Program-made: the position numbers and the translations under genes
The notes under the pieces: model-generated
What the model was told of the DNA's origin: nothing
Database searches by the model: none
What the model saw: the letters and a program-made list of their open reading frames with translations, nothing else
In this document: positions 22,582 through 33,258 of the stretch, in pieces
Position numbering within the stretch: position 1 is the first letter of the stretch
Layout of the letters: every line of letters begins with the position of its first letter
Assembly (NCBI GenBank): GCA_934045075.1
Contig: OW203722.1
Location: 14,260,796-14,324,795, forward strand
Direction of reading: 5' to 3'
Source of the DNA: Yponomeuta sedellus
Taxonomy: Eukaryota; Arthropoda; Insecta; Lepidoptera; Yponomeutidae
DNA length: 64,000 nt

Positions 22582-24059
22582 TTTTTATGTTTTTGCACTA
22601 GCAACACTAAAGGTAGACGTCATTTTGACTCTTCTCAAAAGTAAAAATATTGAGGGTGTTTCAAAAATTCTTTAAGATTTAGTTGTCACACGCACTGGTT
22701 TTTGCACAAATAACTCGTTATGCAAACTGTTTCACGCGTAGATAACACTATCACAGGGTCCTCAGGTGTTAACTATCACTTTCAATTACAGTTAAGTAGC
22801 TTTAACACTGTTTTGACGCACAAAAACTCTAACTATGAGAGCACATGATTTGCACTGGTTGACAGTTGACAGCTGTCAACCAGTAATAGAAAATGAACTT
22901 GAATAGTTTTCACTGCATAATCTACGTGTAGCAATATAATAATAATGTAGCGAACAAATCGCATCACTATTGTGAAAAAAGGTGTCCAGTACTGGATTTT
23001 ATATCTACGGTTTGCTGTCAAATTAATAAAGAACTTCAAGGGTGTCGATCTGTCGTAAATAAAATTAACGTTTGGACTGATTATGGCGATTTTTAATTTG
23101 TAATTATTTATTTTAGGTTACCCGAAGATAACACAATGCAACAAATGTGGATAGACGGCATGGCTTCACGGTCAAATTGGTATTGAACAAAATCACGTAC
23201 GTTTGCAGCAGACATTTGGAAGAATATGGCTTCATTTACAAGATTAGGTTAGGACTTTATTTTTTAACAAAGACTGTCATTTAACGAGCAATAATTTCAT
23301 ATAAACAAATTAATTTTATAAATTCTCTACTGATTTATAAGTATGTTTATAAATAGCCAGAATTGTAATGTTTATATTTCCATACCTCTTCCTAGTAGTA
23401 CTAACCAAGACTATCGCTGGATTAGAAATTTTAATTTTTCCTATTATTTTATTTTACGTGTTCTTCTTGCTTTTTGTAATTCCCTGTGTAATTTTAAGGC
23501 ACTGCCCTGGTTCCTGATACAGAGGTTACCCTTCTTCAGGAACCAGGAATTTTAAACCATGTGAGCGTGACGCTGGTTGTGCAATAAATTATTTAATTAA
23601 TTTCCGTAAAAACGTCTTCTAACTTTTGTTAAATAAAAAACAATCTATCACAAGTTATTGTTATACTTCTTTTTCTATGAGCTGCGCTCTAAAATTTTGA
23701 ATGCACAAAGCTCGCTATCTAGGTATGGTTAGATCGAGGAAAATTTCTTTATTGGATGCAAATTGAACTTGTACAAATATATAGTTTTCTGTAGTTTTTT
23801 TCAGCTAACCTGGGCTCAATGTCATGTTATACATACATACAAATTCACATTACATACCAGAGTTCGCAATTACAAGTTACAACCTTAGTAAATCAAATAT
23901 ATAACAATCTCACTGTGCATGTTATCGAACTCTTCCTTAATGGGTTCACTGATTTTAATGAGTTTGTGTATTTGCAACATATAGGTAAGTGCGAACAAGA
24001 ATTCGGAGAGCTGAGAATTTATCGTAGGGTTAATAGATATGGCACACCAACGTTTGCGG

Positions 24060-24255
24060 TGATGAGTTTTTACTTTTAAGTTATTGTCTATGGTTTGTAC
24101 CCTTGGTTACTAAGTTGTTGATTGTTCTGTCTTGTCTGATATGTAGGAATTGGAAAATATATTATGCAGTGTACGTACAACAAATATGGTTTTAATGTTA
24201 ACAATTAGGAATGTGGAGACTTCCGCTAGTGAGTAATATATACATAGTTTCAACA
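24060..24255 (+). repeat. 5' LTR of Copia-B
   Basis: 196 bp, identical in extent to 33063-33258. Differences I noticed include AGTTGTTGA versus AGTTTATGA and GGAATTGG versus GGAGTTGG. Confidence 0.92.
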
Positions 24256-24266
24256 GGTTATGGGCT
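24256..24266 (+). promoter_or_regulatory. Primer-binding site of Copia-B
   Basis: GGTTATGGGC follows the LTR end directly. It is complementary to the anticodon region of initiator methionine tRNA, the half-tRNA primer used by Drosophila copia. Confidence 0.7.
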
Positions 24267-24395
24267 GCCCCATATTCCTTATTTTCCGTGATTTGGATAA
24301 AAATACACCCAAATTTACGATGAATTTTTTTTTATTAAAACACTTTAAATAGAGTTTTTACAACAAAAAAAAAAACAAACCTACAAGAGCAAAAT

Positions 24396-25244
24396 ATGGC
24401 TCAATTGAAGATACAAAATGTAGTTTGTCGGTTAGAAGATGGAAACGATTTCCACAATTGGAAATTTAGAGTAGAATTATTACTGGATGAGAAAGGCCTT
24501 GGTGATATAGTGGCCTGTGCTGATGTAAAGGAAAATGATAAAATAAAGGATGCACAAGAGAGATCGCTGATAGGACAGTGCATAGGAGATAAATTTTTGG
24601 AAATTGTGAAAGGGTGCAAAAGTGCAAAAGATATGATGAATTCTTTAGAAAATATCTTTACAAGAAAAAGTATTATGAACAAATATAATTTGAAAAAGAA
24701 GCTAATCGAGTTGAAGTGCGAAACCAACGAAAAATTGCAAGATTTCTGTTTGAAATTTGACAAGCTGATAAGTGACATTGAAGTAATGACAAAAATGGAT
24801 GAATCTGATAAAGTGGTACATTTGCTACTCGCCTTACCCGGTAAATACAATAATGTTACGACAGCCTTAGAAGCAATGAACGAAGAACTGACTTTAGAAA
24901 AGACAAAAAGGACATTACTTGATGCAGAAATTAGACTGGATGACATGATTACACTAAACCAGGACAGTGCGTTCAATATAGAGTGCTGGAACTGCAATCA
25001 AAAAGGACACACTGCAAGATATTGTCACAAAAATGTTCAAAACAGACAGTATTTTACTTTCCATAGGGGAGCTTCTGCTCGAGGTGGTGGTGAGCCATAT
25101 AGACGGGGTCGTGGCAGAATGCAAGGACATATTCGAGGTGCGAATACAGCATGTACATCGAGGGATGATGCAATAATAGTCCATGAAGAAACCACAGAGG
25201 AAGTGGGCTGTATGATTGATGGAGAGTTCAATTTAACTTGGTGA
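24396..25244 (+). CDS. Copia-B gag
   Basis: 282 residues. The N-terminus MAQLKIQNVVCRLEDGNDFH with the following W-K-F-R is the usual Copia gag start. A leucine-rich middle (residues 30-170) matches the UBN2/retrotransposon gag fold region. A complete CCHC zinc knuckle CWNCNQKGHTARYC sits at about residues 190-203, followed by an Arg/Gly-rich stretch. Gag assembles the virus-like particle and binds RNA. In copia-like elements the frame should run on into protease; here it stops at 25244 and the protease region is gone, so this is gag alone. Confidence 0.85.
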   Translation: MAQLKIQNVVCRLEDGNDFHNWKFRVELLLDEKGLGDIVACADVKENDKIKDAQERSLIGQCIGDKFLEIVKGCKSAKDMMNSLENIFTRKSIMNKYNLKKKLIELKCETNEKLQDFCLKFDKLISDIEVMTKMDESDKVVHLLLALPGKYNNVTTALEAMNEELTLEKTKRTLLDAEIRLDDMITLNQDSAFNIECWNCNQKGHTARYCHKNVQNRQYFTFHRGASARGGGEPYRRGRGRMQGHIRGANTACTSRDDAIIVHEETTEEVGCMIDGEFNLTW

Positions 25245-25272
25245 AATTATAACAGAGGATGGAGTCGCGGCT

Positions 25273-26640
25273 ATGTATTCAGCGGATGGCATGTTATGGC
25301 ATAGACGCTTAGGTCATACCAGCTCTAAAACTTTACAAAGGCTACAGCTACCACTTAACGACAATGTATGTAATGCTTGCATGAAAGGTAAGGCAACACG
25401 GTTACCATTCAAACCACTAGAGCGACCTAGGTCATGTCAGGTCTTAGAACTGTTACATAGTGATATAGCGGGCCCATCCAGCATTCCGAGTATACATGGT
25501 GAAGTCTATTTTCAAACGATTATAGATGATTTTTCCCATTTTTGTGTAGTTTTCTTATTAAAAAGAAAATCTGAAGCTGTCGAAAATATTATTAACTATA
25601 TCCGTCGGTATGAAAACGAACTTGAGAAAACGGTTAAAAGAATTAGATGTGATAATGATAATGGAGGAGAATACACTTGCAATAGTCTACGTCAATTTTG
25701 TAACCAGAAAGGTATAGCTTTAGAATATAGTTTACCATATTCACCAGCTAGCAATGGTGTGGCCGAACGAATGAATAGAAGTTTATACAACAAAGCAAGA
25801 ACTATGCTTATTGAAACTCAGCTACCGAAAAATTTGTGGGGTGAAGCTATAAAATGTGCAGCTTATCAGTTAAACCTTTGTACCTCTATGGCTATTGATT
25901 ACAAAACTCCTTGTGAAGTTTTATATGGGACAAGAGATTTAAACAAACTACGTGCATTTGGTGCAAAGGCGTGGGCTTACATTTTACCTAAACCTGATAA
26001 ACTTTCAGAAAGATCACGTGAGTGTAGGATGGTAGGATATAGCAGGACAGGGTATAATCTATGGGATCCTAAAGACAATAAAATAATTGTGTCACGAGAT
26101 GTGAGATTCGACGAAAACAACATTATATACAACGAAATTAATCAAACTGATAACGAACAAGAGTGGCAAAGAGTAAGTGCGTCAGAAATAAATTCAAAAA
26201 ATAATTATCGGGTTACTGAGCTTGAACAAGATAATGAAGATAGACATGAGGTTACTATTGATAATACGAATATTGATGAAGGAAATATGGAACCAGAAGA
26301 AATATTTGAAGATTGTACTGAAGATACTCTAAACGAGAGAAACGACCTTATAAATTAACTTACGATAAAAACGAGAGTTGGCAGAATTGTCAAGCCTCCA
26401 AAAAGATTAGAAGATTATGAAACATATGTGGCCTACTGTTTGTGTACAGGTGATCCAAGTTCTTACAAAGAAGCGGTCGAAAAAGATCAAGAGTGGCAAG
26501 ATGCCATAGAAAAAGAGTTAAACTCCCTTAAATGTTTGGGAACCTGGGAAGAATCGAAATTGCCGGAAGATAAAAAGGCTATAGATACGAAATGGGTATT
26601 TACTACTAAAAAGGATGGTACGAAAAATTTTATGGAGTGA
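25273..26640 (+). pseudogene. Copia-B integrase and start of reverse transcriptase
   Basis: Opens with MLWHRRLGHTS and CNACMKGKATRLPF, the HHCC zinc finger of integrase. The DDE core follows: HSDIAGPS (first D), RCDNDNGGEY (second D, with an apparent extra DN pair against the usual SDNGGEF/Y) and ASNGVAERMNR (E). A TAA at 26356 ends the open frame. The same frame then continues through the linker into the RT start (EWQDAIEKELNSL, DTKWVFTTKKDGTKN), where the nested Copia element interrupts it at 26628. The remaining RT resumes at 31444. Confidence 0.85.
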
Positions 26641-26800
26641 TTTAAACACGTATTCAGTGGAAAAATATACAATAGAATTTATTCAGCACAAGAAGAAAAA
26701 ACAGAGAGCCATATAAAAACATCATGTCAATCCAAACGTCGAGATGCGATCGGCCAGGATTAAAATAAGGTTCAGCCAGTTGGTAGTGAAACCTCTAACA
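26628..26800 (-). repeat. 3' LTR of Copia-C
   Basis: 173 bp, nearly identical to 30747-30919. A purine-rich AAGAGGGCG lies just upstream on the minus strand (26801 on). Confidence 0.88.
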
Positions 26801-26807
26801 CGCCCTC

Positions 26808-28477
26808 TTAATCCTGGACGACTTTCAGCATATCTTGAACAAATGACTTATGCTTACAATTAGGCAGTGCCTTCGTGAGCACATCAGCAGTCATCTGCTC
26901 GGTAGGCATATAGGTTAATTCAATGACTTCATCATCAATAGCCTCACGAACATAGTGGTACCTAATGTCTACGTGCTTCGACCGTTTATGAAACACTGGA
27001 TTAGTGGCAAGCTTTGCTGCAGACTGGTTATCACTATACAGTGTTACAGAGTTACTCTGACCTATTAATTCAGCAAGGACCGCACGGACGTATACCGCTT
27101 CTTTGGCCGCTTCAGACAAAGCTATATACTCCGCCTCGGTAGACGAAAGTGCGATACAAGATTGCTTATAACAACCCCAAGAAATTACATTTCTACCTAA
27201 CTTAAATATATACCCCGTATATGATTTACGATCCGCCCCGTTAGCCCAATCAGCGTCAGTAAAACCATAAAAACGAAACTTATTATTTTCAATACTTTTC
27301 CTGTACACCAGACCTAAATTCATTGTTCCTTTTAAATAACGCAATACACGCTTAGCCGCAGCAAAATGTTCAGCTGTGTAGCAGGTATTATACTGACTTA
27401 AAAAACTTGCAGCAAATGAAATGTCAGGTCTGCTGATCACAGACAAGTACATTAGGCAACCTATCAACTCCTGATATGGTAACCTACTGTCGTGGGTAGC
27501 GCTGTCAGAAAATTTCAGACCTACGTCTAAGGGCGTCTTAGCTATTTTACAGTCGTTCATATCAAAACGTTCAAGCAACTTTTCGATATAGTTTTTCTGA
27601 CTCAGCTTCAACTCACTACTAGTACGGTCTACTTTTATGCCTAGCATGTATTTAACCGCACCTAAATCTTTAATAGTAAAGTTACATGCCAGTGACGCTT
27701 TCAACTTCTTAGCCAGTTCGTCACAATTGTAGAAAACAAAAAAATCATCTACGTAAAGAGCTATAATAATGGTTCGCTTACCCACTCGGCGACCAAAGAT
27801 GCAGCTCTCATGCTTGCTTTGCGTGAACTTCTCGGCTAGTAAGACTTCCTTTACCTTATCGAGGCACGAGACGCCTGTTTTAACCCGTACACTGCTTTCT
27901 TTAGTCTGTAGACTTTATGTTCATCGCCTTCTCTTATAAACCCTTCCGGCTGTGACATATAAATTTCTTCTGTCAAGTTACCATTCAGAAAGGCTGTTTT
28001 TACGTCGAGGTGATCAATCTTCAGATCTAACTCGACCGCAAGAGACAATAGCATTCTTAACGAGCTGTGTCGTACTACTGGAGAGTACGTTTCCACATAG
28101 TCGATTCCAAACTTTTGGGTAAACCCTTTTGCAACTAATCGCGCTCTATAACACACTACTTTTCCAGTAGCATCGCGTTTGATTTTAAATATCCACCGAT
28201 TCTTAACAATATTCTTATTCACCGGTCTGTCAACCAGCTCCCAAGCCTCATGCTTATTAAATGAATCAATTTCATCTTGCATAGCTTGCCGCCATAACTT
28301 GCTATCACTCGATTGGAAAGCTTCTTTGACAGTTGAGGGCTCATTCAGCTCTAACTCGAGCGCAGACATTGTCCTCGGAACTCTCGGCCGTAAGTTATAG
28401 GCTGGCCCATCATAACATGGTTCCCGTGGTATGCCACCTGTCTCAGTAGATGAGCTCGGCCCCTGCTCAATCGCTTC
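26808..28477 (-). pseudogene. Copia-C reverse transcriptase and RNase H
   Basis: 28369-27851 encodes the RT start: WRQAMQDEIDSFNKHEAWEL, RARLVAKGFTQ, DVKTAFLNG and YGLKQASRA. The frame shifts near 27875, just after the LKQAS motif, and resumes as KVKEVLLAEKF. 27785-26808 holds the intact active site LYVDDFF, the RT thumb and connection, RNase H with GFTDADWA, LSSTEAEY and YSDNQSA, and the usual end of Copia pol. One indel therefore separates two otherwise good halves. A TAG at 28478-28480 also cuts it from the upstream frame. Confidence 0.88.
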
Positions 28478-28480
28478 GAA

Positions 28481-30700
28481 CTAGACTTCAGACACTGCCG
28501 GCCTCTCCGCCTCAACCTGTGTCTCTACATTTGGTGGCAACGGCATCTCCGCCTCAACCTCAATAGGTTCATCCTCCTCGTGACTTTCTTCAGTAATGGC
28601 ACCGTCTTCACTTGTTGGAAAGAACATCTCCACGGACCGCTTACTCTTGACACCTGGGAATTTATTTTCATTAAAAACAATGTCACGACTTCGAAAAACT
28701 ACCTTTTTCTCTAAATCGTAGAGCCTATACCCATTATTTTCATAACCAAGAAATATACAGCGCGTACTTTTAGGTTCAAGCTTATTTCGCTTCACTTTGT
28801 CAACATGAGCATGAGCTTCACAGCCAAACACACGTAAGTGTTTCAAGCTCACTTTGTTACCTGTCCAGGCCTCCTCAGGAGTTTTCCCCGAGAGCCTTTT
28901 CGATGGTGACAAATTTATTAAATGCGCTGCGGTATTGGCAGCTTCTGCCCAAAAAGTGTGGTCTAGGTTTGACGTGTACAACAGGCACCTTACTTTTTCT
29001 AATAACGTCCGATTCAGCCTTTCCGAACTGCCGTTCTGTTGCGGGCTGTAGGGAACAGTTACCTGGTGGACTATCCCTTTACCTTTCAAAAAATTTTTTA
29101 GGTCTCTGTTCACGTACTCGGTCCCGTTATCCGACCTCAAAATTTTTACTTTATCACCAGTTTGAGTTTCAACTAGATTAATAAAGTTTTTCGTGTATGC
29201 ACTCACCTCGCTCTTACGCGCCAGGAAATACACAAACACCTTTCTCGAATGATCATCCAAGAACGTCAGGATGTACCTCTTGCCTCCAAGCGAGTTCACC
29301 GGCAATGGACCACACAAATCGGTATGGATTAATTCCAATCGTTTTGCAGCCACAGACTTCTCAGGATTGCTAGGAAAAAGGAAACGGGCTTGTTTTCCTT
29401 TTAAACAAACCTCACATGCAACGTCCTTACAAGGGTCCTCCTGGAAACTAATATCATTAGCAAGTCCCTGCCTCAAAAGCTTCATGTTATTGCCACTTAA
29501 GTGACCAAGTCTTTGATGCCAAGTCGCTGTGCTAATAGTAAGATTTGCCCTTAGACTGCAAGTCTGAAGTTTATACGCACCTCCTACGTCATTTGCCTTA
29601 ATTGGTAAATCGGTAAAATTGGAAATTGTACAACCATTAGTATCAAAATGTACAATACTACCGTTCTTAATCAATTGAGAAACAGATATAAGATTAACAG
29701 ATAACTTAGGTATATACAACACGTTAGTCAACATCGCGTTACCAGATAACTTAACATTACCTATACCTGTACACTGCAGTTTATCTCCACTAGCAATGGT
29801 GACGAAACCACCTCGCGATTTAAAGTCTGTCATCAAATCACGCTTGCCAGTCATGTGGTTTGTAGCTCCTGAGTCTATGTACCACGAAGATTCCGAGCCC
29901 GCTCCAGTACTGTATGCTGACAAAACAAGGTTTCCTGAAGAATGCTTTTCGTTTCGACAGTCCTTCTTCAGATGTCCTTTTTGTTTACAATTCCAGCACC
30001 ACGGTTCTCTCTTTCGACCAGAATTATTATTCGCTTTTGACTCTACCTTGTGCTGTTGTGCTTTTCTCGTTCCGGAGTCACTTCCAGTAGCGCATTTTCT
30101 ATTAGAATACAAGCACTCACTCGAATCTCCACGAGTAGTCCAATGTTGATCCTGCAGCAGTTTGGATTTTACTAGATCGGATGTAATGGCAGCTCCCGAA
30201 TGCTCCAATGCCATGATCATGGGCTCGTAGTGCGATGGTAAACCTTTGAGCATCAGTGCACCAAGAAACTCGTCATCAACAGGTTTGTTTATATTCGCCA
30301 ATTGCTGCGCTAATGACAAAATTTCATTGACGTAAGCTTCCATGCTCTTGAAGTTCTCAAGTTTGACAGCGCACAAGTTCTGGAGTGTACGAACTCTTGA
30401 ACCAAGTCCTTTGTCATCATACGCACGTTCCAGTGCATTCCAGGCGTCTTCCGCCGTATCCGCCGACATCAAGTGTGAAAAACATGACTTTTCGACGCTC
30501 AAACAAATCTTAGATTTAGCTATTTCGTCACGTCGTTTTCTCACCTCAGATGTTGTATTATCATCCTTACCGTAACCGCATATACAGGTCCATAAATTGT
30601 CGTGAATCAATGCATTTTTCATCACAAATTTCCACTCGACGTAATTTTCACGTCCGCGTAATTTTTCATGAGAAAAATTTTGATTTTTACTTTCCGACAT
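28481..30700 (-). CDS. Copia-C gag, protease and integrase
   Basis: 739 residues. Residues 1-200: Copia gag (YVEWKFVMKN at the start, DAWNALERAY in the middle). Zinc knuckle CWNCKQKGHLKKDC at about 230. Protease signature WYIDSGATNHMT at about 270. Integrase zinc finger WHQRLGHLS with CEVCLKGKQAR, then the DDE core: HTDLCGP, RSDNGTEY and QQNGSSERLNR. The frame ends at a TAG where the pol polyprotein should continue into RT, so this is a truncated polyprotein but an intact gag-to-integrase block. It lies on the opposite strand to Copia-B. Confidence 0.9.
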   Translation of the reverse strand: MSESKNQNFSHEKLRGRENYVEWKFVMKNALIHDNLWTCICGYGKDDNTTSEVRKRRDEIAKSKICLSVEKSCFSHLMSADTAEDAWNALERAYDDKGLGSRVRTLQNLCAVKLENFKSMEAYVNEILSLAQQLANINKPVDDEFLGALMLKGLPSHYEPMIMALEHSGAAITSDLVKSKLLQDQHWTTRGDSSECLYSNRKCATGSDSGTRKAQQHKVESKANNNSGRKREPWCWNCKQKGHLKKDCRNEKHSSGNLVLSAYSTGAGSESSWYIDSGATNHMTGKRDLMTDFKSRGGFVTIASGDKLQCTGIGNVKLSGNAMLTNVLYIPKLSVNLISVSQLIKNGSIVHFDTNGCTISNFTDLPIKANDVGGAYKLQTCSLRANLTISTATWHQRLGHLSGNNMKLLRQGLANDISFQEDPCKDVACEVCLKGKQARFLFPSNPEKSVAAKRLELIHTDLCGPLPVNSLGGKRYILTFLDDHSRKVFVYFLARKSEVSAYTKNFINLVETQTGDKVKILRSDNGTEYVNRDLKNFLKGKGIVHQVTVPYSPQQNGSSERLNRTLLEKVRCLLYTSNLDHTFWAEAANTAAHLINLSPSKRLSGKTPEEAWTGNKVSLKHLRVFGCEAHAHVDKVKRNKLEPKSTRCIFLGYENNGYRLYDLEKKVVFRSRDIVFNENKFPGVKSKRSVEMFFPTSEDGAITEESHEEDEPIEVEAEMPLPPNVETQVEAERPAVSEV

Positions 30701-30746
30701 ATTTATAACAACTTTTCACTATTGAAAAAAGTGCTAGTTCATAACC

Positions 30747-30919
30747 TTTTATGGAGTGATTTAAACACGTATTCAGTGGAAATATATACAATAGAATTTA
30801 TTCAGCACAAGAAGAAAAAACAGAGAGCCATATAAAAACATCATGTCAATCCAAACGTCGAGATGCGATCGGCCAGGATTAAAATAAGGTTCAGCCAGTT
30901 GGTAATGAAACCTCTAACA
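30747..30919 (-). repeat. 5' LTR of Copia-C
   Basis: 173 bp. On the minus strand it is followed by GGTTATGAAC, a weaker match to the half-tRNA primer site of copia. Confidence 0.88.
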
Positions 30920-30926
30920 AAAAAAA

Positions 30927-31438
30927 CCGGCCAAGTGCGAGTCAGACTCGCGCACCGAGGGTTCCGTACAAACCTGTATTATAGACCTGAGTATTTGGTA
31001 TGAATTTCAATTTAATACCTCTACGCGTTTATGAGGAAATGGGTAGTAAGTTTAAAACTATTAAAAAAAAATATATTATGTGATGTAACTAAAAATTTGT
31101 GGTTTTCGTAATTTTTCCTTTATCTATGCTATAAGACGTTGCTTCGTACCAAATTTCAAGATTCTGAGTTCACGGGAAGCACCCTGTAGGTTTAGATTCC
31201 CTTGCAAGTGTCGAAAATTTGCGGCATAAACGGCTGTATCTTTTGATTGCGTTGGCTTAGAAGTTTGATTTTTTCACAGCTTTAAGGGACAGTAGACTTG
31301 AGTAATTGATATAAATTTCAGCTTCATACCTCCACGCGTTCCTGAGAAAAAGGGTCTTGACAGACGGACGGACGGACAGACGGACAACAAAGTGATCCTA
31401 TAAGGGTTCCGTTTTTTCCTTTTGAGGTACGGAACCCT
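30927..31438. mobile_element. Short lepidopteran repeat between A-runs
   Basis: Starts CCGGCCAAGTGCGAGTCAGA and ends GGTACGGAACCCT, with GACGGACGGACAGACGGACA near the end. I know this sequence as a very common dispersed repeat of moths and butterflies. It lies between A-runs (30920-30926 and 31439-31443), so it went into the same A5 target as Copia-C. No ORF. Confidence 0.8.
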
Positions 31439-31443
31439 AAAAA

Positions 31444-32852
31444 GGCCAGATTAGTGGCGAAAGAATTTCAAGAAGAAACATTATTTAATGTATACTCACC
31501 TCTAGCTCGTATGCCTACAATTCGTATGATGCTGAGCCAAGCGTTACAAAATGATATGTATCTGAAACAATTAGATGTTCCAACGGCCTTTTTAAATGGT
31601 TTTTTAAAGGAAGACGTCTATATAAAACCGCCTTTAGGAGTAAAAGCAGAAAAGAGTGTTGTTTTGAAACTAAAAAGATCGCTCTATGGGTTAAAACAAG
31701 CACCTAAATGCTGGAATGAAAGGTTCCATTCCTTTTTAATTCAAAAAGGTTTTAGACAGTCGAAACATGATTTTTGTCTATATGTTTTGGAAGATGTATT
31801 TTTATTAGTTTATGTTGATGATATAATTCTAGCGTCGAAAAGTAAAATAAATTTAAATAATCAATTCGAATCGGAATCGGAGCGAAACCTGGTCGGACTT
31901 TTCCGATATAACAACACCCGTAAGTAAATCCGGACTAAAAGTCTACAATGTGTTGTGCTTACGAAAGTTTTAGTTCAAAAATTTAAATAAGTCACATGAT
32001 TTTCTAAAAACTGAATTTAATGTTAAGGACCTTGGAGAGATGAGTACTTACTTGGGACTGGATATTGTCAGAACGCCGGAATCAATATCAATTTCTCAAG
32101 AATCAGCAATAAATAGATTGCTTGATAAATTTAATATGACAGATTGCAAAGGAGCAGAGACGCCGATGGAAGTAAATTTTACAACAGATAACAATGAACC
32201 CATTACTTTCAATGTACCATATCGTGAACTTATAGGTAGCCTTTTATACTTAGCTACTTCAAGTAGACCTGACATTTGCTTCGCAGTATCTTACTTAAGT
32301 AGATTTTTGGATGCGCCCACTTTACCCCTATGGAAAGCAGCTAAGCGTGTTTTGCGGTATTTAAAAGAAACGAAGTCAAAATCTCTCGTATATAAACGGG
32401 ATAGCAAGTGTAACCTAGTTGCATGTACCGATGCTGACTGGGCAGGCGACAAAAAAGATAGGAAAAGCGTGAGTGAATCCGCTGTTTTCTTTGGAAATAA
32501 TTTGTTGGCCTGGTTCTGTAAGAAACAAAACGTTGTCGCCTTATCAACAGCCGAAGCGGAATATGTAGCTGCTGCTCTAGCGTGTACAGAATTGATTTCT
32601 TTAAAGGGTTTATTACAAGATTTTAACAGTCCTTCAAGTTCAATGCTACTTGTAGATAATCAAAGTGCGATTAAGTTAATGGAGTCAAATGAAAATAGTA
32701 AAAGGTCAAAGCATATTGATATAAAATATCATTTCATCAAGGATTTAATTAATAAACGTGATATAATTGTAAAATATGTAAGCACGAATGAAAATACAGC
32801 AGATATTTTGACAAAGGCCTTAGGAAAACTGAAACACAACTATTTTGTTTAA
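31444..32852 (+). pseudogene. Copia-B reverse transcriptase (rest) and RNase H
   Basis: The RT resumes with GCCAGATTAGTGGCG (ARLVA) and includes QLDVPTAFLNG, LKRSLYGLKQAPKCW and the intact active site VYVDDII. A 128-bp insertion (31863-31990) breaks the frame in KSKINLNN. The frame then goes on through EMSTYLGLDIVRTPE, CTDADWAGD, LSTAEAEY and LVDNQSA, the RNase H block, to the stop at 32852. Without the insertions this part is nearly intact. Confidence 0.88.
31863..31990. repeat. 128-bp insertion in Copia-B RT
   Basis: AAATTTAAATAA stands on both sides (ending 31861 and 31989), about a 12-bp duplication. The insert starts CAATTCGAATCGGAATCGGA. No poly(A) or tRNA-like part. Its right end, GAAAGTTTTAGTTCAAAA, recurs near 39085. 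Confidence 0.55.
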
Positions 32853-33062
32853 AAACTAGGCTTAAATTGAATGACTTCTTTGTTATGTAGGTAAGGTAAC
32901 AATAATGAGTTATAATTATAATGAGACTTCTTGAACTTGAGGGGGATAGAGTTTGTTAATTATTTCGTTCTTTTCAATGTTTAAACTTTGCATAAGTTGT
33001 TTATTTTTTCATATCTTATTATAACAATTCTTATTGTGTGGCGAATTAGAATTGAGGGGGGA

Positions 33063-33258
33063 TGATGAGTTTTTACTTTTAAGTTATTGTCTATGGTTTG
33101 TACCCTTGGTTACTAAGTTTATGATTGTTCTGTCTTGTCTGATATGTAGGAGTTGGAAAATATATTATGCGGTGTACGTACAACAAATATGGTTTTAATG
33201 TTAACAATTAGGAATGTGGAGACTTCCGCTAGTGAGTAATATATACATAGTTTCAACA
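33063..33258 (+). repeat. 3' LTR of Copia-B
   Basis: 196 bp, pair of 24060-24255, preceded by the purine tract GAGGGGGGA and followed by TGCGG. Confidence 0.92.

Larger units (their letters stand above)
18456..22883 (-). mobile_element. Jockey-type non-LTR retrotransposon, nearly full length
   Basis: A 4.4-kb insertion on the minus strand with a poly(A) tail (T-run after 18455) and the 11-bp duplication TAATAGAAAAT (18445-18455 and 22884-22894). The empty site is visible in copy 1 near 10760. It has two ORFs: ORF1 with zinc knuckles and ORF2 with endonuclease and reverse transcriptase. The 5' end (CTGGTTGACAGCTGTCAAC, near 22883) looks complete. Only two disabling changes were found, so the insertion is likely fairly young. 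Confidence 0.9.
17868..23247 (+). pseudogene. THAP-domain exons of copy 3
   Basis: Exon 1 is 17868-17943 (MACVILGCKTHSEE, ending before GTAAG) and exon 2 is 23117-23247 (after TTTTAG). Exon 2 reads LPEDNTMQQMWIDGMASRSN and then TGG TAT TGA. Past that point the frame no longer gives the CSRHF motif, because the bases that encode it are read one position off. The intron now contains a 4.4-kb LINE. The conserved W in MQQMWIDGM fits the invariant THAP tryptophan. Confidence 0.65.
26628..30919 (-). mobile_element. Second Copia element (Copia-C) nested in Copia-B
   Basis: Two 173-bp LTRs in minus orientation (26628-26800 and 30747-30919, start TGTTAGAGG). The target is the A5 run in the Copia-B lysine codons: AAAAA at 26623-26627 and again after 30919. 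When this element and the adjacent retroposon are removed, the host frame reads GTKKARLVAKEFQEE without a break. The interior encodes gag, protease, integrase, RT and RNase H in one long, twice-broken frame. The LTRs differ at very few positions, so the insertion is recent. Confidence 0.92.
24060..33258 (+). mobile_element. Copia-type LTR retrotransposon (Copia-B) with nested insertions
   Basis: Two 196-bp LTRs (24060-24255 and 33063-33258, start TGATGAG, end TTTCAACA) differ at only a few positions. They are flanked by the 5-bp duplication TGCGG (24055-24059 and 33259-33263). The interior has gag, integrase, reverse transcriptase and RNase H. A second Copia element (26628-30919) and a short retroposon (30927-31438) split the RT. 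A purine tract GAGGGGGGA precedes the 3' LTR. No protease motif was found. Confidence 0.92.

Noticed and set aside
24401..24997. 198-residue minus ORF opposite Copia-B gag
   Set aside because: It is the complement of gag, which has a zinc knuckle and the family's N-terminal motif on the plus strand.
30920..31443. Coding exon between Copia-C and the RT remainder
   Set aside because: The stretch is a dispersed moth repeat in an A-run. The RT codons on both sides join without it.
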